Assembly: GCA_028274465.1 (NCBI GenBank)
Contig: CM051456.1
Coordinates: 71,348,753-71,412,752, forward strand
From: Plantago ovata
Taxonomy: Eukaryota; Streptophyta; Magnoliopsida; Lamiales; Plantaginaceae
DNA length: 64,000 nucleotides
Reading direction: 5' to 3'
Under the pieces are notes generated by a model that saw only the letters and a list, made by a program, of their open reading frames with translations, was not told the origin of the DNA and ran no database searches. A program made the translations under genes and the position numbers. Below, piece after piece: positions 22,301 through 31,565 of this stretch. The stretch's first letter is position 1, and each line of letters begins with the position of its first letter.

Positions 22301-24209
22301 TATGCAATGTTAAGGGGTTTCTTGTCATGTTATCCATGATGCATGGTGTTAGTTGTTTCGTCTTGATGACATATATCAAGCTTAAAAAGATAATGCTTAC
22401 CTCTTGAATCGGTCATCCTTGATTAAACCCACTCAAGTTGAGTAAATTTAGTTGTGTTTTTACTGTTGTGCCAGAGTGCATTAGATAGATATGGATTTAT
22501 GACTTGGTTGAATATGTATGGGATGTAGGTGGGTTTCTTCATCAACTTGCAGTGGCATTCGATACGTACAAAAACGCACGGGAAATAGATGGGAACCATA
22601 TCGCCATTGTTACCACCAGTGTTGAATACCCAGTTGCAGTAAGAAGCCTCAGTGACATCGGGATTAATTTGAAGAGTGGAAAAAATGTAGTCATCAAAAT
22701 TTATTATGATGGATTTACGAAGATGCTCAATATTTTCGCGGCATATGCTGGCGAGGTGTTAGTGAACATCCTGAGCCATAAGATAATTATGCAACATACA
22801 GTTCCACAACAAGCTTATGTTGGCTTTACTGGCTCCATAGGCCATTTCCCAGAGGTCCATCAAGTTTTGAACTGGAACTTTACCCTATATGATTTGCCAA
22901 AGAGCTCTTTAGATCAAGGGGTTGGAAAAAGTAAGACTAAAAAGGTGTTGGAGGTAGTTATTCCAATAGTAGTTTTCGCAGGAGCAGCAACTATATTTTT
23001 TATTGTAGCACGACGGAGAATAAAGCTCACATCTGATAAGAGAGAAGACATTGCAATGCTAGCAAAAAATGCAGTAAATGCTCCTAAGTTCTTTACTTAC
23101 CAGCAGCTTTCGAAAGCTACGAGCAAGTTTAGTAAAGATCACTTACTTGGTACAGGAGGGTTTGGAAGTGTTTATAAAGGAGTTCTATCTAATTCCAATT
23201 ATCCAACTACTATAGCTGTAAAAAAAATTCATGCGACTTCTAACCAAGGTACATTCATTATAGAAGTGATTTTGTTGATATTTTGTGATCAATTGCAATT
23301 GTTGGAACATTACGCAAGTAATATGGATGCATTTCAGGTCAAAGGGAGTTCTTAGCTGAAATATGCACAATTGGGAGACTCAGGCACAAGAATTTGTTGC
23401 AACTACAAGGCTGGTGCCATTATAAAGAAGAACTGCTGCTTGTTTATGATTACATGCCAAATGGAAGTCTTGACCGATACATTTGTAAGAAAGAATTCCT
23501 CAACTGGGGGACTAGGTATAAAATTCTATCAGGATTAGCATCAGTTCTTCTCTATCTACATGAAGAATGTGGCAATACGGTGGTACACCGTGACGTGAAG
23601 CCAAACAACGTGATGTTGGACTCCGATTACAACGCTCATCTTGGTGACTTTGGACTTGCAAGATTACTTCAAAACAATGCTTTTGTTTCAACAATGGCAG
23701 CAGGTACGATGGGTTACCTTGCTCCAGAAGTTAGTTATACGGGAAGAGTGACAACTGAGTTAGATGTCTACAGCTTTGGGATGGTTGCTCTTGAACTAGT
23801 ATGTGGGAGGAGATCAAAAGGTATGATGGATGAATCTAGTCTGGTGGACGATGTATGGAGTCTGTACGAAAAAGGGTCAGTATTATCATGTGTGGACTGT
23901 AAGTTAAGAGGGGAGTTTGATGAGGAACAAGCGCACAGAAGTTTGTTGGTAGGGTTAGCCTGCTTGCATCCTGATCAACTGTTTAGGCCTAAAATGAGAA
24001 AAGTGCTTGAGTTGTTTCTGAATCCGGACGAACCGCTGATGAAATTGCCAGAATGTAGGCCAACTGAAGTTTGTTTGTCTCTGCCATCTTCTTCTCCTTG
24101 CACAACGGCCACTGATTTTGGTCCTGCGCAATGTCTTGGTGGAGGTTCTGCTGAAGATTCACCAGTCGAAATATTATCAATCCAATATGATCAGCTTTTC
24201 AGTTGCTAA
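19346..24209 (+). CDS. L-type lectin-domain receptor-like kinase, three exons
   Basis: Exons 19346-19739, 22529-23248 and 23338-24209 join in phase to 662 codons including the stop. GT-AG sites flank both introns. The product is a plasma-membrane receptor kinase that senses extracellular ligands. A signal peptide (about 1-20) is followed by a legume-lectin domain (about 21-260, with GDGMAFVI and LAVAFDTYKN) and a membrane helix at about 272-293. The kinase domain has P-loop GTGGFGSVY (about 339), Lys363, HRD 455-457 and DFG 475, then GTMGYLAPE. All catalytic residues are present and the HRD arginine makes it an RD kinase. The length is normal for the family and the sequence resembles the S-clade (S.5-like). 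Intron 1 is unusually long (2.8 kb) and holds transposon insertions. It is the only clearly intact host gene here. Confidence 0.92.
20085..20497 (+). mobile_element. Stowaway-like MITEs in intron 1 of the lectin kinase gene
   Basis: CTCCCTCCGTCCCGATAATA at 20204, preceded by TA, is a Stowaway/mariner terminal repeat. A decayed counterpart (GGAACAGAGGG) lies at about 20487-20497, giving an element of about 290 bp. A second similar end, CCCTCCATCCCAGAACAG, occurs at about 20088, so part of another MITE lies directly upstream. Confidence 0.65.
21306..21650 (-). CDS. Unrecognised 114-codon frame antisense within intron 1
   Basis: A minus-strand frame, rich in Glu, Lys and Gln, is open for 114 codons in otherwise stop-rich DNA. 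It contains KVEWKPRIHVVTGKQKEEF, LELQFGTQIEPVLIRRLPNS and MAAANQKKSLAWTASVSQQY. The composition looks like a real soluble protein and not a repeat artefact, but I do not recognise it. It may be the last exon of a gene fragment inserted in the intron. The Met may not be the true start. Confidence 0.4.
   Translation of the reverse strand: MQYVNYRGEVCIKEPEDKVEWKPRIHVVTGKQKEEFRSEEEFVLELQFGTQIEPVLIRRLPNSCENQDMITWRQNNLTYKGNVKHDKEMAAANQKKSLAWTASVSQQYQPSTVP
21979..22017 (+). repeat. 14-bp-arm inverted repeat (AGCTCCAGATCAGA)
   Basis: The arms 21979-21992 and 22004-22017 are exact reverse complements around an 11-nt loop. They sit in a 170-bp zone (21850-22020) crowded with GAGCT/AGCTC words, inside intron 1 of the kinase gene. 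It may be a decayed MITE end or a small fold-back element. Confidence 0.6.
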
Positions 24210-24929
24210 AATTGCATTGCAAATTTTGTCAGGGTTTCTAGTCGAAATACCAATCTAATATAATCCGAGCTTGCTTTGCTAAATTGTTATATCATGCAAA
24301 TTTTGTCAAGGATCTTATTATGCAATAAGAGACATCGCAAACAATCTCTATGTTATTACTCCATAAGCGGAATGCCCGAGCCATCCACTTTAAATTATTT
24401 GAATTATTAGGGACACGGGACTTCTCTCTCATTACCGGTTGATTGGGTACCTACCAATTAATTTTACCGGTTGATTGGGTACCTACCAATTAATTTTAAT
24501 CCCGTTAATCTTGCTTATCTAATTTCAATTTGGTGCGTACATGTGTCATTAGTTAATTAAAATATGTAGGGTTCGAATCCTGTTGGCGTGATTTTTCTCC
24601 ATTATTTTTATTGAAGGTGTTTGGTTCGAATCTTGTTGGCGTAATTTTTCTCTTTTATTTGTATCATTATTTTTTTAGTTGAAGGTGTTGGGTTCGAATC
24701 TTATTGACGTATTTTTTTCTTTTTTATTTATTCTCTTCTTAAATTTTTATTTTTTAACATAAAGTTGTATGACGTATTATACTTAATTTTGAAATATAAC
24801 CATGATATGTTCTTATAAAAAAAAGACATACTTCCTCCGTCCAATAATAAATGTAACAATTAATTTTGTTGACTTTTTCGATGGTCATTTTGACCTTAAA
24901 TTATTCTTAAATCATACGATAAAAATAAC
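24210..24929 (+). repeat. Short repeats 3' of the lectin kinase gene
   Basis: Three repeats are visible. Positions 24357-24410 are one copy of a 54-bp sequence repeated exactly at 27038-27091. A 32-bp unit starting TTACCGGTTGATTGGGTACC is tandemly duplicated at 24432-24495. About 24570-24715 has three diverged copies of GGTTCGAATC(C/T)TGTTGGCGT followed by T-rich sequence. At 24832 a TTCCTCCGTCC MITE-like end appears. No gene is seen. Confidence 0.75.
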
Positions 24930-25318
24930 TAACACTACAAGAAAAACAGGATTTAGCGACGGATGGCATTGGTCGCTATATAGCATTAGCGGCGGATGGC
25001 CCGTCGCTAAATAGGACGTCGCGAAAAGTGGCGTTGCTAATCCAAAAAGCGACGGATGAATTTATCCGTCTCTAAATTTAGAGACGGATAAACTTATCCG
25101 TCGCAAAATTAGCGTTGACCGGGCAGCCCATGGTTTCTCGTATTTAGCGACGGATAAGCTTAGCCGTCTCTAAATTTTAGAGACGGGTAAGCTCATCCGT
25201 CTCTAAATCTGATTTTTTTTTTAAAAAAAATTCTGTTTCTTTTAATTTATTTAATTCACCTACAATATAATAAAATATAATTTTTTCAATGCAATATATA
25301 ATTTTTTAAATGCAATAA

Positions 25319-25388
25319 GGGGTGCTGCGAGAATCGACCTCGCGACCTCTCGCATATAGCGAGAATCATACCACTAGACCAAACACCC
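25319..25388 (-). tRNA. tRNA-Pro-like sequence with a shortened anticodon loop (pseudo-tRNA)
   Basis: On the minus strand 70 nt fold as a tRNA. The acceptor stem GGGTGTT pairs with AGCACCC (one G-T wobble). The D arm contains GGTCTAGTGGTATGATT. The anticodon stem is CTCGC/GCGAG and the T arm is GCGAG-GTCGATT-CTCGC. It closely matches plant tRNA-Pro, but the anticodon loop is TATAT, 5 nt instead of 7, so no proline anticodon remains. The intact stems against an altered loop are unusual. The A and B box regions are largely kept. It lies inside the CACTA element. Confidence 0.8.
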
Positions 25389-26025
25389 ATTTTTTACATG
25401 AAAATAATCAAGAAATATACTAATAGGAAAGTATTAAACATAAAATAAAAGATATACATATCAAACACTTACAAACCAACCACTGTACAGAATAAAAAGA
25501 TAAGCACATCCTAGAAAATCCTGCACAGAGATATAATTATCTGGACAAAGAAAATAGGTAAAGTACTTTTTATTTATTCCCACGTAGAGTACTATTTATT
25601 TATTCCCAATAATACAAACCAATTTTAACAAAATTATTACAACACGTACAAATGTACAGTACAGGTATAAAAGTATACAAGATCAACAAGAGACAGAATA
25701 TTAATATAAAATTCAAACTAATTAATTGAAAAATTAAAAAAAATTGAAATGATTCCCGAAACATAGGGTTTAGAGAACATACCTTAAATTGTAGAGATGA
25801 AGGTGAAGGAGGAGGAGCCGGAGGCCGGTGGTGGTTGGAGGCAACGCGGCGGCGTTGGTGGAAGGAAGAAAGAAAAAATGGAAAGATCAGATCTAGATGC
25901 GGTGGTGTTGTTGAACTCGATCTGGTGGTGGTGTGCGGCGGGGGTGGGGCGGTTGGTTGGGGAAGAGGTGGAGGAGATGGTAGAGTAGAGATAGAGAGGA
26001 AGATAGTAAAATGGGAAGATCAGAT

Positions 26026-26289
26026 CTAGATGCGGCGGCCGTCCTGGAGCTTCTCGATACGAGATGCGGCGGATCCGGAGGAGAGTGCGACGGAGGAGAA
26101 TTGGGTAGGGTTGAAGTCAGGGGAGAGGAATGCGGAGAAGATTGGATCGGATGTGAAGGAGTCGAGAAGATTGGATGGTGGGGCGTTGGTAGTTGTGGTT
26201 GCAGTGGTGGAGGCGTTTTTGAAGGTGGAGAGGCGTTGGAGTGGAGGTGATTTTGAGGACATGGCTGGTGGAGAAGTAGCAGCAGCCAT
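26026..26289 (-). pseudogene. Captured N-terminal exon resembling COG5 (Golgi tethering subunit)
   Basis: The minus strand starts MAAATSPPAMSSKSPPLQRL and continues with LSTFKN, a Thr/Ala linker, LDSFTSDPIFSAFLSPDFNP and FSSVALSSGSAASRIEKLQD. This arrangement matches the plant conserved oligomeric Golgi complex subunit 5 N-terminus. The frame is open for 87 codons and diverges after the last matching residues, at about the expected first-exon end. Host COG5 acts in retrograde Golgi transport. This copy is cargo in the CACTA element and lacks all downstream exons. Confidence 0.6.
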
Positions 26290-26628
26290 GGCTGTAGTGA
26301 TGAATACAAATCTTATCCTTTTTCTTTTTATTTTTTTTATTTTTTTTATATTAGCGACGGATGAGCACCGATCCGTCGCTAAAAATATATATTCTTTTTA
26401 TTTTTAAAATTTGGTCAACTCATATAGAGACGTATAAGCTTACCCGTCTCTAATTTTGCGACGGATAAACCTATCCGTCGCAAATTTAGCGACAGATAAA
26501 CTCATCCGTCGCTAATTACCGGTCAGATTTGTATCCGTCGTTAAAATCACCGATCCGTCGCTATTTTGCGATGGATCGAATCCGTCGCTATTAATCCGTC
26601 TCTATTTGGTTGTTTTCTTGTAGTGTAA

Positions 26629-27108
26629 AAACATCATATTATGAAAGTAGAATGTTTATATGAAACACTTGACAATATATTCAACTGATGAAAAATACCA
26701 ATTAATATGCGAAAAAGATGCATTGCAGATTTTGAAGTTGAATGTTTCCAAAGTTTAAAGATGTATCTGATGGTTCTTAACTCATCGGAAGAATACTTTT
26801 CGTATGTCTAATATAGTTCAATTCAAAACTATTAATTGCATAACTACAAAAATTATATACATTTATAGCACACCATTTATATTAAATTTAATTAGTCAAT
26901 TAGTTATTTTTTTATTACATTTGAAGTCATTATGTGAAGATTATATATTCACTCCGTTTATTTCAATATATTATTTAATAAAAAAGAATGTTTTACAAAA
27001 TTACGCTTCACACTCGTAGCGTATGACGCGGTTCCTATACTCCATAAGCGGAATGCCCGAGCCATCCACTTTAAATTATTTGAATTATTAGAGAAGAAAT
27101 ATAATTTA
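26629..27108. repeat. AT-rich flank with second copy of the 54-bp repeat (27038-27091)
   Basis: No gene is seen. Positions 27038-27091 repeat 24357-24410 exactly in the same orientation, so the 2.6 kb between them, including the CACTA element, is bracketed by a 54-bp direct repeat. Confidence 0.85.
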
Positions 27109-27213
27109 ATAATTCCTCCGTTTTTTCCAAAGTTCTTTGGTCATGCAATGGAAAATCATTAAATAAAGATAAAATAGCATATTAGTGCCATATATTAAAA
27201 ACGGAGGAATTAT
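27109..27213 (+). mobile_element. 105-bp fold-back MITE
   Basis: The terminal inverted repeats ATAATTCCTCCGTTTTT are exact over 17 bp at both ends. The CCTCCGT core is like Stowaway ends. The total length is 105 bp, with no coding capacity. It begins 18 bp after the second copy of the 54-bp repeat. Confidence 0.75.
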
Positions 27214-27766
27214 GGCACATTAGTCTTTTTCAAATTAAAAATTACATAGGTCTATGTCTTAAATAAACAGTATATCAAAATATCTATCCAACTCCATTGT
27301 CATCCATCTAGCTCTATTCTAACCTCCCCCATCTTAACATCCTCTTCTTGCTTTCTATCTCCTGTAAATTCACTCTCAAATCCAGTCGGAGTCGGATCGT
27401 TGCTTTCGAGTGCTTCCTATCCACCAATGCTCGCTTCAGCTCGTAAATTGGGCTCCGATTTGGAAGGAGGGTCGTCGGAGGATGAGGAGCATAGGGAGTG
27501 ACGGAGAAGACGAATTTAGGGGTTTTGGAGAAGGTAATTCAATTGGATTTTAATGAATTAGGGATTAAATCTTTTGGTTGAATTTGGGAGTGAGAAGAGA
27601 ATAAAGGGTGATGGTTTTAGTAAGGGCTGAAATGTGGGTGTTGAGCTTTCATGGTGATTCAATTTTTTTTTAGCTCCAATTGAAATGGTGAAATGGTGTA
27701 TGCGGCAGTGCTTCTTGTACTGTACATTTTCTGATGAATCACCCCTTTCTTATCTTCGTGGTTAGT
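27214..27766 (+). other. Leader-like sequence, no gene recognised
   Basis: A C/T-rich plus-strand stretch (27290-27370) is followed by GAGGATGAGGAG and a possible donor (GAAG|GTAATT, about 27530). It resembles the 5' leader and first intron of a plant gene but has no long open frame. Confidence 0.25.
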
Positions 27767-29427
27767 GATGAACTTATTTTTGACACTTTGACACGTTCAA
27801 TTAATATTTTTTGCCTTGGCTATTTTGAGTGTAGTTTTATTGGTAGTTTCGTAGAATAGTGTCATCGTTTGGTTTGTTTTGCATTTGTCAGATGCTTAGG
27901 TACAAAATGGTGCATTTGTCAGATGCTTAGGTACAAAATGGTGGAATGGTGGAATTGAGCTTAAACACAACATTTTGGATGCAATTTGATATGTTTGAGC
28001 ACCTTGACTTTCACGGATGTGCCCGTGGGTGCCAGAGCCCCGAATAAAGTGACTGGAGATCTAGTTTTCAATCATTTCAGCTGGGAAATGACTTAGCCTT
28101 ACCTTGGAAGCAAGTAAGCAAGTGTAGAAGTTCGGATGAAGGTGTTTTGAGCGGTAAGATTGGAGCAGTCTAGCATTTTGGCCATAACTTCTAGATTGAC
28201 CTGAAACCACGGCCACGCGTATATAAGGCAAAGAGCTATCCAACGGTAAGTGACACGCACCAATCCGACATCAGATGAGTCCTACAGATCCATTTCATGT
28301 GGGGCGATTCGCCTCCATTTCATGTGGGGCGATTCGCCTGGTGGCTCTGTAGGCGAATCACCCCAGAGACCCCATTTTTCACACGGTTTCTGTTTTTCCT
28401 GACTATTTCTGGGGGCGAATCGCCCGGAATTGGCTCTCAGACGGGATTTTGGGTTTAAAACTCAATTTTGAGGTACCTATTTTCATTCTTTAGTCTTTAC
28501 TTTGTGTTTTGGGAGTTTTCTCAAGCCCCAATTCCCAGATTCAGATCATAGAAGCTTGATTGACATAAAGAGATTGGAGACTTACATTGGACATCTCTAT
28601 CCCATCAAGATATTGAGATTTGGGCATTTCTACCGTTAGTGACAATCGTGATAACTTTATCATTTCTCTTACTTTTGGATTTGAGAATGTTTGTGTATGT
28701 TTGTTATTCATATATGATGATGTTTTACTCCATTATTGTCATGATTAGCTAAATCTCCATTGTTGGTGGTAGAATGTATACTTGATAACTTGGGTTATGA
28801 TTATGTGCTTTGAATTGTTTTTTAAGATCTAAGTAGCCAATACATATCTTTGAATTACAAGGTAGTGACACCCCTTGTGGTCACTTAATACTTCTAGATA
28901 TGTACAATCAGGAGTAGCCAACTCCGTATAATCGAATGCAAAGCATATGACAGTTTTGTGGTCAAATAATACTTCTTTATTGTATGTTTAACGTTCATAG
29001 CATGTTTGCAAGTTGTAACACATGGTTTATCATTTCTACTAAGCTACCACCAACATCTTTCTCTGTTTGATTTATCTTGCTCTTGATAGTTTCTGATTTA
29101 TATGAGTATTCGGTTTATCCTTACAAACTTGCTAGTTGGTTGAAAGTGATTGTTTTACACTAAACATAGCCACGTTAAGTCCTTAGAAACGACACTCGGG
29201 AACATCTTTCCATTGCACAACCATTTTGTTCTTTGACGTTTTTTAGGGCGTTTGAGCAAGTGGTGTTTGAACTCCCAAATCAGGGATTAGAAGATAGAAA
29301 ACTCCGGAAAAAGTTGTTCTCGTTTGCTCTTGGTGGAAAATCTCAATCATGGTTGAGTGGGTTGAAGCCAGGATCTCTTCGTAGTTGTCAACTCGTCATC
29401 ATTTCATTCTTGGCTTCTAATTTGTAG
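27767..29427 (+). mobile_element. Decayed Athila-like LTR and gag fragment, related to the two gag-protease elements
   Basis: A TGATGAACTTATTTTTGACACTTT start at 27767 resembles the LTR start of the 7-kb and 55-kb elements. The order inside is the same. GC-rich palindromes built on GGCGATTCGCC lie at 28300-28430. Then comes a segment with GTTGGTGGTAGAATGTATAC, and the end region has ACGACACTCGGGA. No primer site is visible. At 29242-29427 a gag piece follows (LRKKLFSFALGGKSQSWLSG, then LKPGSL), after which the element is lost. Confidence 0.6.
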
Positions 29428-29457
29428 GAAAACATACTAGATACGAGAATCAAATCA

Positions 29458-29765
29458 ACTCGCGTGAAACTAAATTGTTGTCCCTAAAATTAACTTTTTT
29501 AGGCATGAAACTAACTTGTGGTTACTGAAACCAACCCATTTTAGGTGTGAAACCAACTATTTTAGGCATGAAACTAACTTTCTGAAATCAACTTTTTGCT
29601 AAAACTAACTCGTGAAATTAAATTTTTTTTCATGTGAAACTAATTTTTTTCTGAAACTAACTTTTTTTGTGAAATCAATTTTTTTTTCTGAAACTAAGTC
29701 GTGAAACTAAAGTTTTTTGTGAAACCAACTTTTTTCTGAAACTAAGTCATGAAACTAACTTGGGC
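29458..29765 (+). repeat. Degenerate minisatellite based on GAAACTAACTTTTT
   Basis: About twenty imperfect copies of a 13-17-bp unit such as GTGAAACTAACTTTTT or CTGAAACTAAC follow each other, with variable T-run length. The array starts within 60 bp of the end of the gag fragment. No known satellite is recognised. Confidence 0.75.
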
Positions 29766-30714
29766 GCGTCTAACTTCAGTATCGTCGCACTGTACTAATT
29801 TTAGTACACGATCTCAACCATTAGATCAAATCAACATTTAATCTCAACCGTTGATTATTTATTAATGCGACATGACTTCGCAGTGGTCGCATAATAGGTT
29901 TGCAATGGTCGCATAATAGAAAAAAAATAATTTTTAATATAAATTAAATTAAAAAATTATAATTAATATTAATATAATAAATTAAATTAAATACATAAAA
30001 TGTATTTAAAACTCCACCACCACCACCGGAATTCGGCGACCACTACCGGAATACGGCGACCACCAAAATCCAACAACCACCACCGGAATCCGGCAACAAT
30101 CACCGAAATTTGACGACCACCTTAATCCGACGACCACTAACAATATCTATGACGACCACTGAAAACCAAACCTGTAAATCTATAAACAATTCTGTATGCA
30201 ATGCTACAGCAACATCATTATAACTACGCTGCAACATTGCATACGTACTAATACACTGATTTTAAGATATATTGATGTAGCGATGTATATTGTTGCAGCA
30301 GCATCGACTTATCGTTTAGAATAATTATTTGCTAATTGGTCCTTGTATTCTATTAAATTTTATATTTAGTACACAAATTAAAATATTAAATGCCTTGCTA
30401 AAATAGATTTGTATTTCAAAATTCACCAAAACGGCAAAATAGGTTTGTATTCAATAATTCACCAAAATTCACTAAAACCAAATCAAAGAAGATGAGTAAT
30501 TGTTAAACAGGGATGATTGTGTGCACTTGTAGATATAAGATATAACTAAAAAAAGAAAAAGAAGAGCAGAAAATTTGACATCTGGTGTTACATTGCCTAA
30601 TTCAAAGCTAACAAGACTTAAAAGAATGTTGTTCGACAAATATACAACTTCCCTCCAAAAATTTTGAGGCCGGCTGGGAGTTTACTACCAAGTGAAATGG
30701 CATCATAATATAAA
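29766..30714 (+). repeat. CCACCACCGGAATCCGGCGA minisatellite and AT-rich flank
   Basis: At about 30008-30155 five or six diverged copies of a 24-30-bp unit (ACCACCACCGGAATCCGGCGACC) lie in tandem. Before it, TGGTCGCATAATAG occurs twice (29885-29920). The rest is AT-rich and no gene is seen up to 30714. Confidence 0.65.
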
Positions 30715-31540
30715 CTAGTGCATACCTGTGGCATGCCACAGTATGATATAATTTTGAGCTCATATAAATTAATAAAAAAAATTAACCGATATAAGAGGAG
30801 AAAAAAATTATCAATTAAATTAATGATATTATTAAAAAAGTACGTAGGTGTAAAATTTACAAATGACATTTACACATCAATTGCAAACGGTCACCATATT
30901 AATCACAACTTGAAAAGCACTTCCTTGTAAACCACATTAGTAGTGGTGTTGGTAGGATTATCATCTTCATCAAGGATTAAATTAAGACCTTAACACCTCT
31001 TTTGCTAGTAATTAACTCGAGAAAAAGCAACATAGAGTTGACCGTGGCTGAACACTGGTTTGGGAAAATAGAGGCCAATTCTAGCCAAGGAAAATCCTTG
31101 GCTCTTGTTAATTAATATACATTGAATTGAATAGCTAATTGCAAGAGGAAACTGTCTGCTCTGGAATCTTACTGGAAACTTCGTTTGGTCAGAACATGAC
31201 GAAAGCATACGGGGTATGTAAACCTTATTTCCAGCACTCTTTCCAGATATTGTCCTCGTCTCGATAATCTTTTCACCAAGTGCAGTTCTAGTGCCATTAC
31301 ACAGTTCAGGAGACGGATCGATATTCCGCAAGAGTATAACAGGGCAACCAACTTTCATACGAAGAGTATGATTTGGAAGCCCAAATGACGTTACTGTATT
31401 GAGAAATTCAATAGAGTAAACTTCCTGTCATTTGATAATGTCGTCTTCATAAGGACATATATTATCAAATCTCATATATTCGGTGGCATCTACCGGCAAC
31501 AATGACATAACATAATCATCGATTTGTACAACAAACTAAT
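30715..31540 (-). mobile_element. Helitron 3' end, 5' part missing
   Basis: Read on the minus strand, a perfect 16-bp palindrome CTGTGGCATGCCACAG (30726-30741) is followed 7 nt later by CTAG and then T (30714-30718). This is the classic Helitron 3' terminus: hairpin, short spacer, CTAG, inserted before T. A helicase remnant in the same orientation lies just upstream. No Rep domain or 5' TC end is identified. Confidence 0.75.
30903..31540 (-). pseudogene. PIF1-like helicase C-terminal part of a Helitron
   Basis: The minus strand encodes the C-terminal third of a Helitron PIF1 helicase. It has EFLNTVTSFGLPNHTLRMKV, then PVILLRNIDPSPELCNGTR, ILINKSQG (motif V region) and HGQLYVAFSRV (motif VI), ending NVVYKEVLFKL. 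There is an in-frame TGA at about 31426 and two frame changes after the motif VI region (about 30960-31010). The helicase would unwind DNA during rolling-circle transposition. This copy is dead. Confidence 0.85.
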
Positions 31541-31565
31541 TTTTCAATGCAAAGATCAAGAATGG

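Larger units (their letters stand above)
24933..26625 (+). mobile_element. Non-autonomous CACTA (En/Spm) element with captured cargo
   Basis: The element is 1,693 bp. Its left end is CACTACAAGAAAAACAGG, and its right end reads inward as CACTACAAGAAAACAACC. A 3-bp target duplication TAA lies at 24930-24932 and 26626-26628. Both subterminal regions carry many copies of GCGACGGAT/ATCCGTCGC and AGAGACGGAT, typical CACTA transposase-binding arrays. There is no transposase gene. Inside are a tRNA-Pro-like sequence (25319-25388) and a COG5-like first exon (26026-26289), so it behaves as a Pack-CACTA. Confidence 0.93.

Noticed and set aside
22504-22528. Met at 22504 as start of a separate kinase gene
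   Set aside because: The residues before the AG at 22527-22528 do not fit the lectin domain, and exon 1 joins in phase at 22529.
24570-24715. tRNA genes from GGTTCGAATC words
   Set aside because: Only a T-arm-like word is present; no acceptor or anticodon stem pairs around it.
25797-26407. Plus-strand frames in the CACTA element
   Set aside because: Gly/Val/Glu-rich shadows of the COG5-like minus-strand exon and of a GGTGG-rich stretch.
28061-28243. 60-codon minus-strand frame
   Set aside because: Inside the decayed LTR and without similarity to a family; no support beyond being open.
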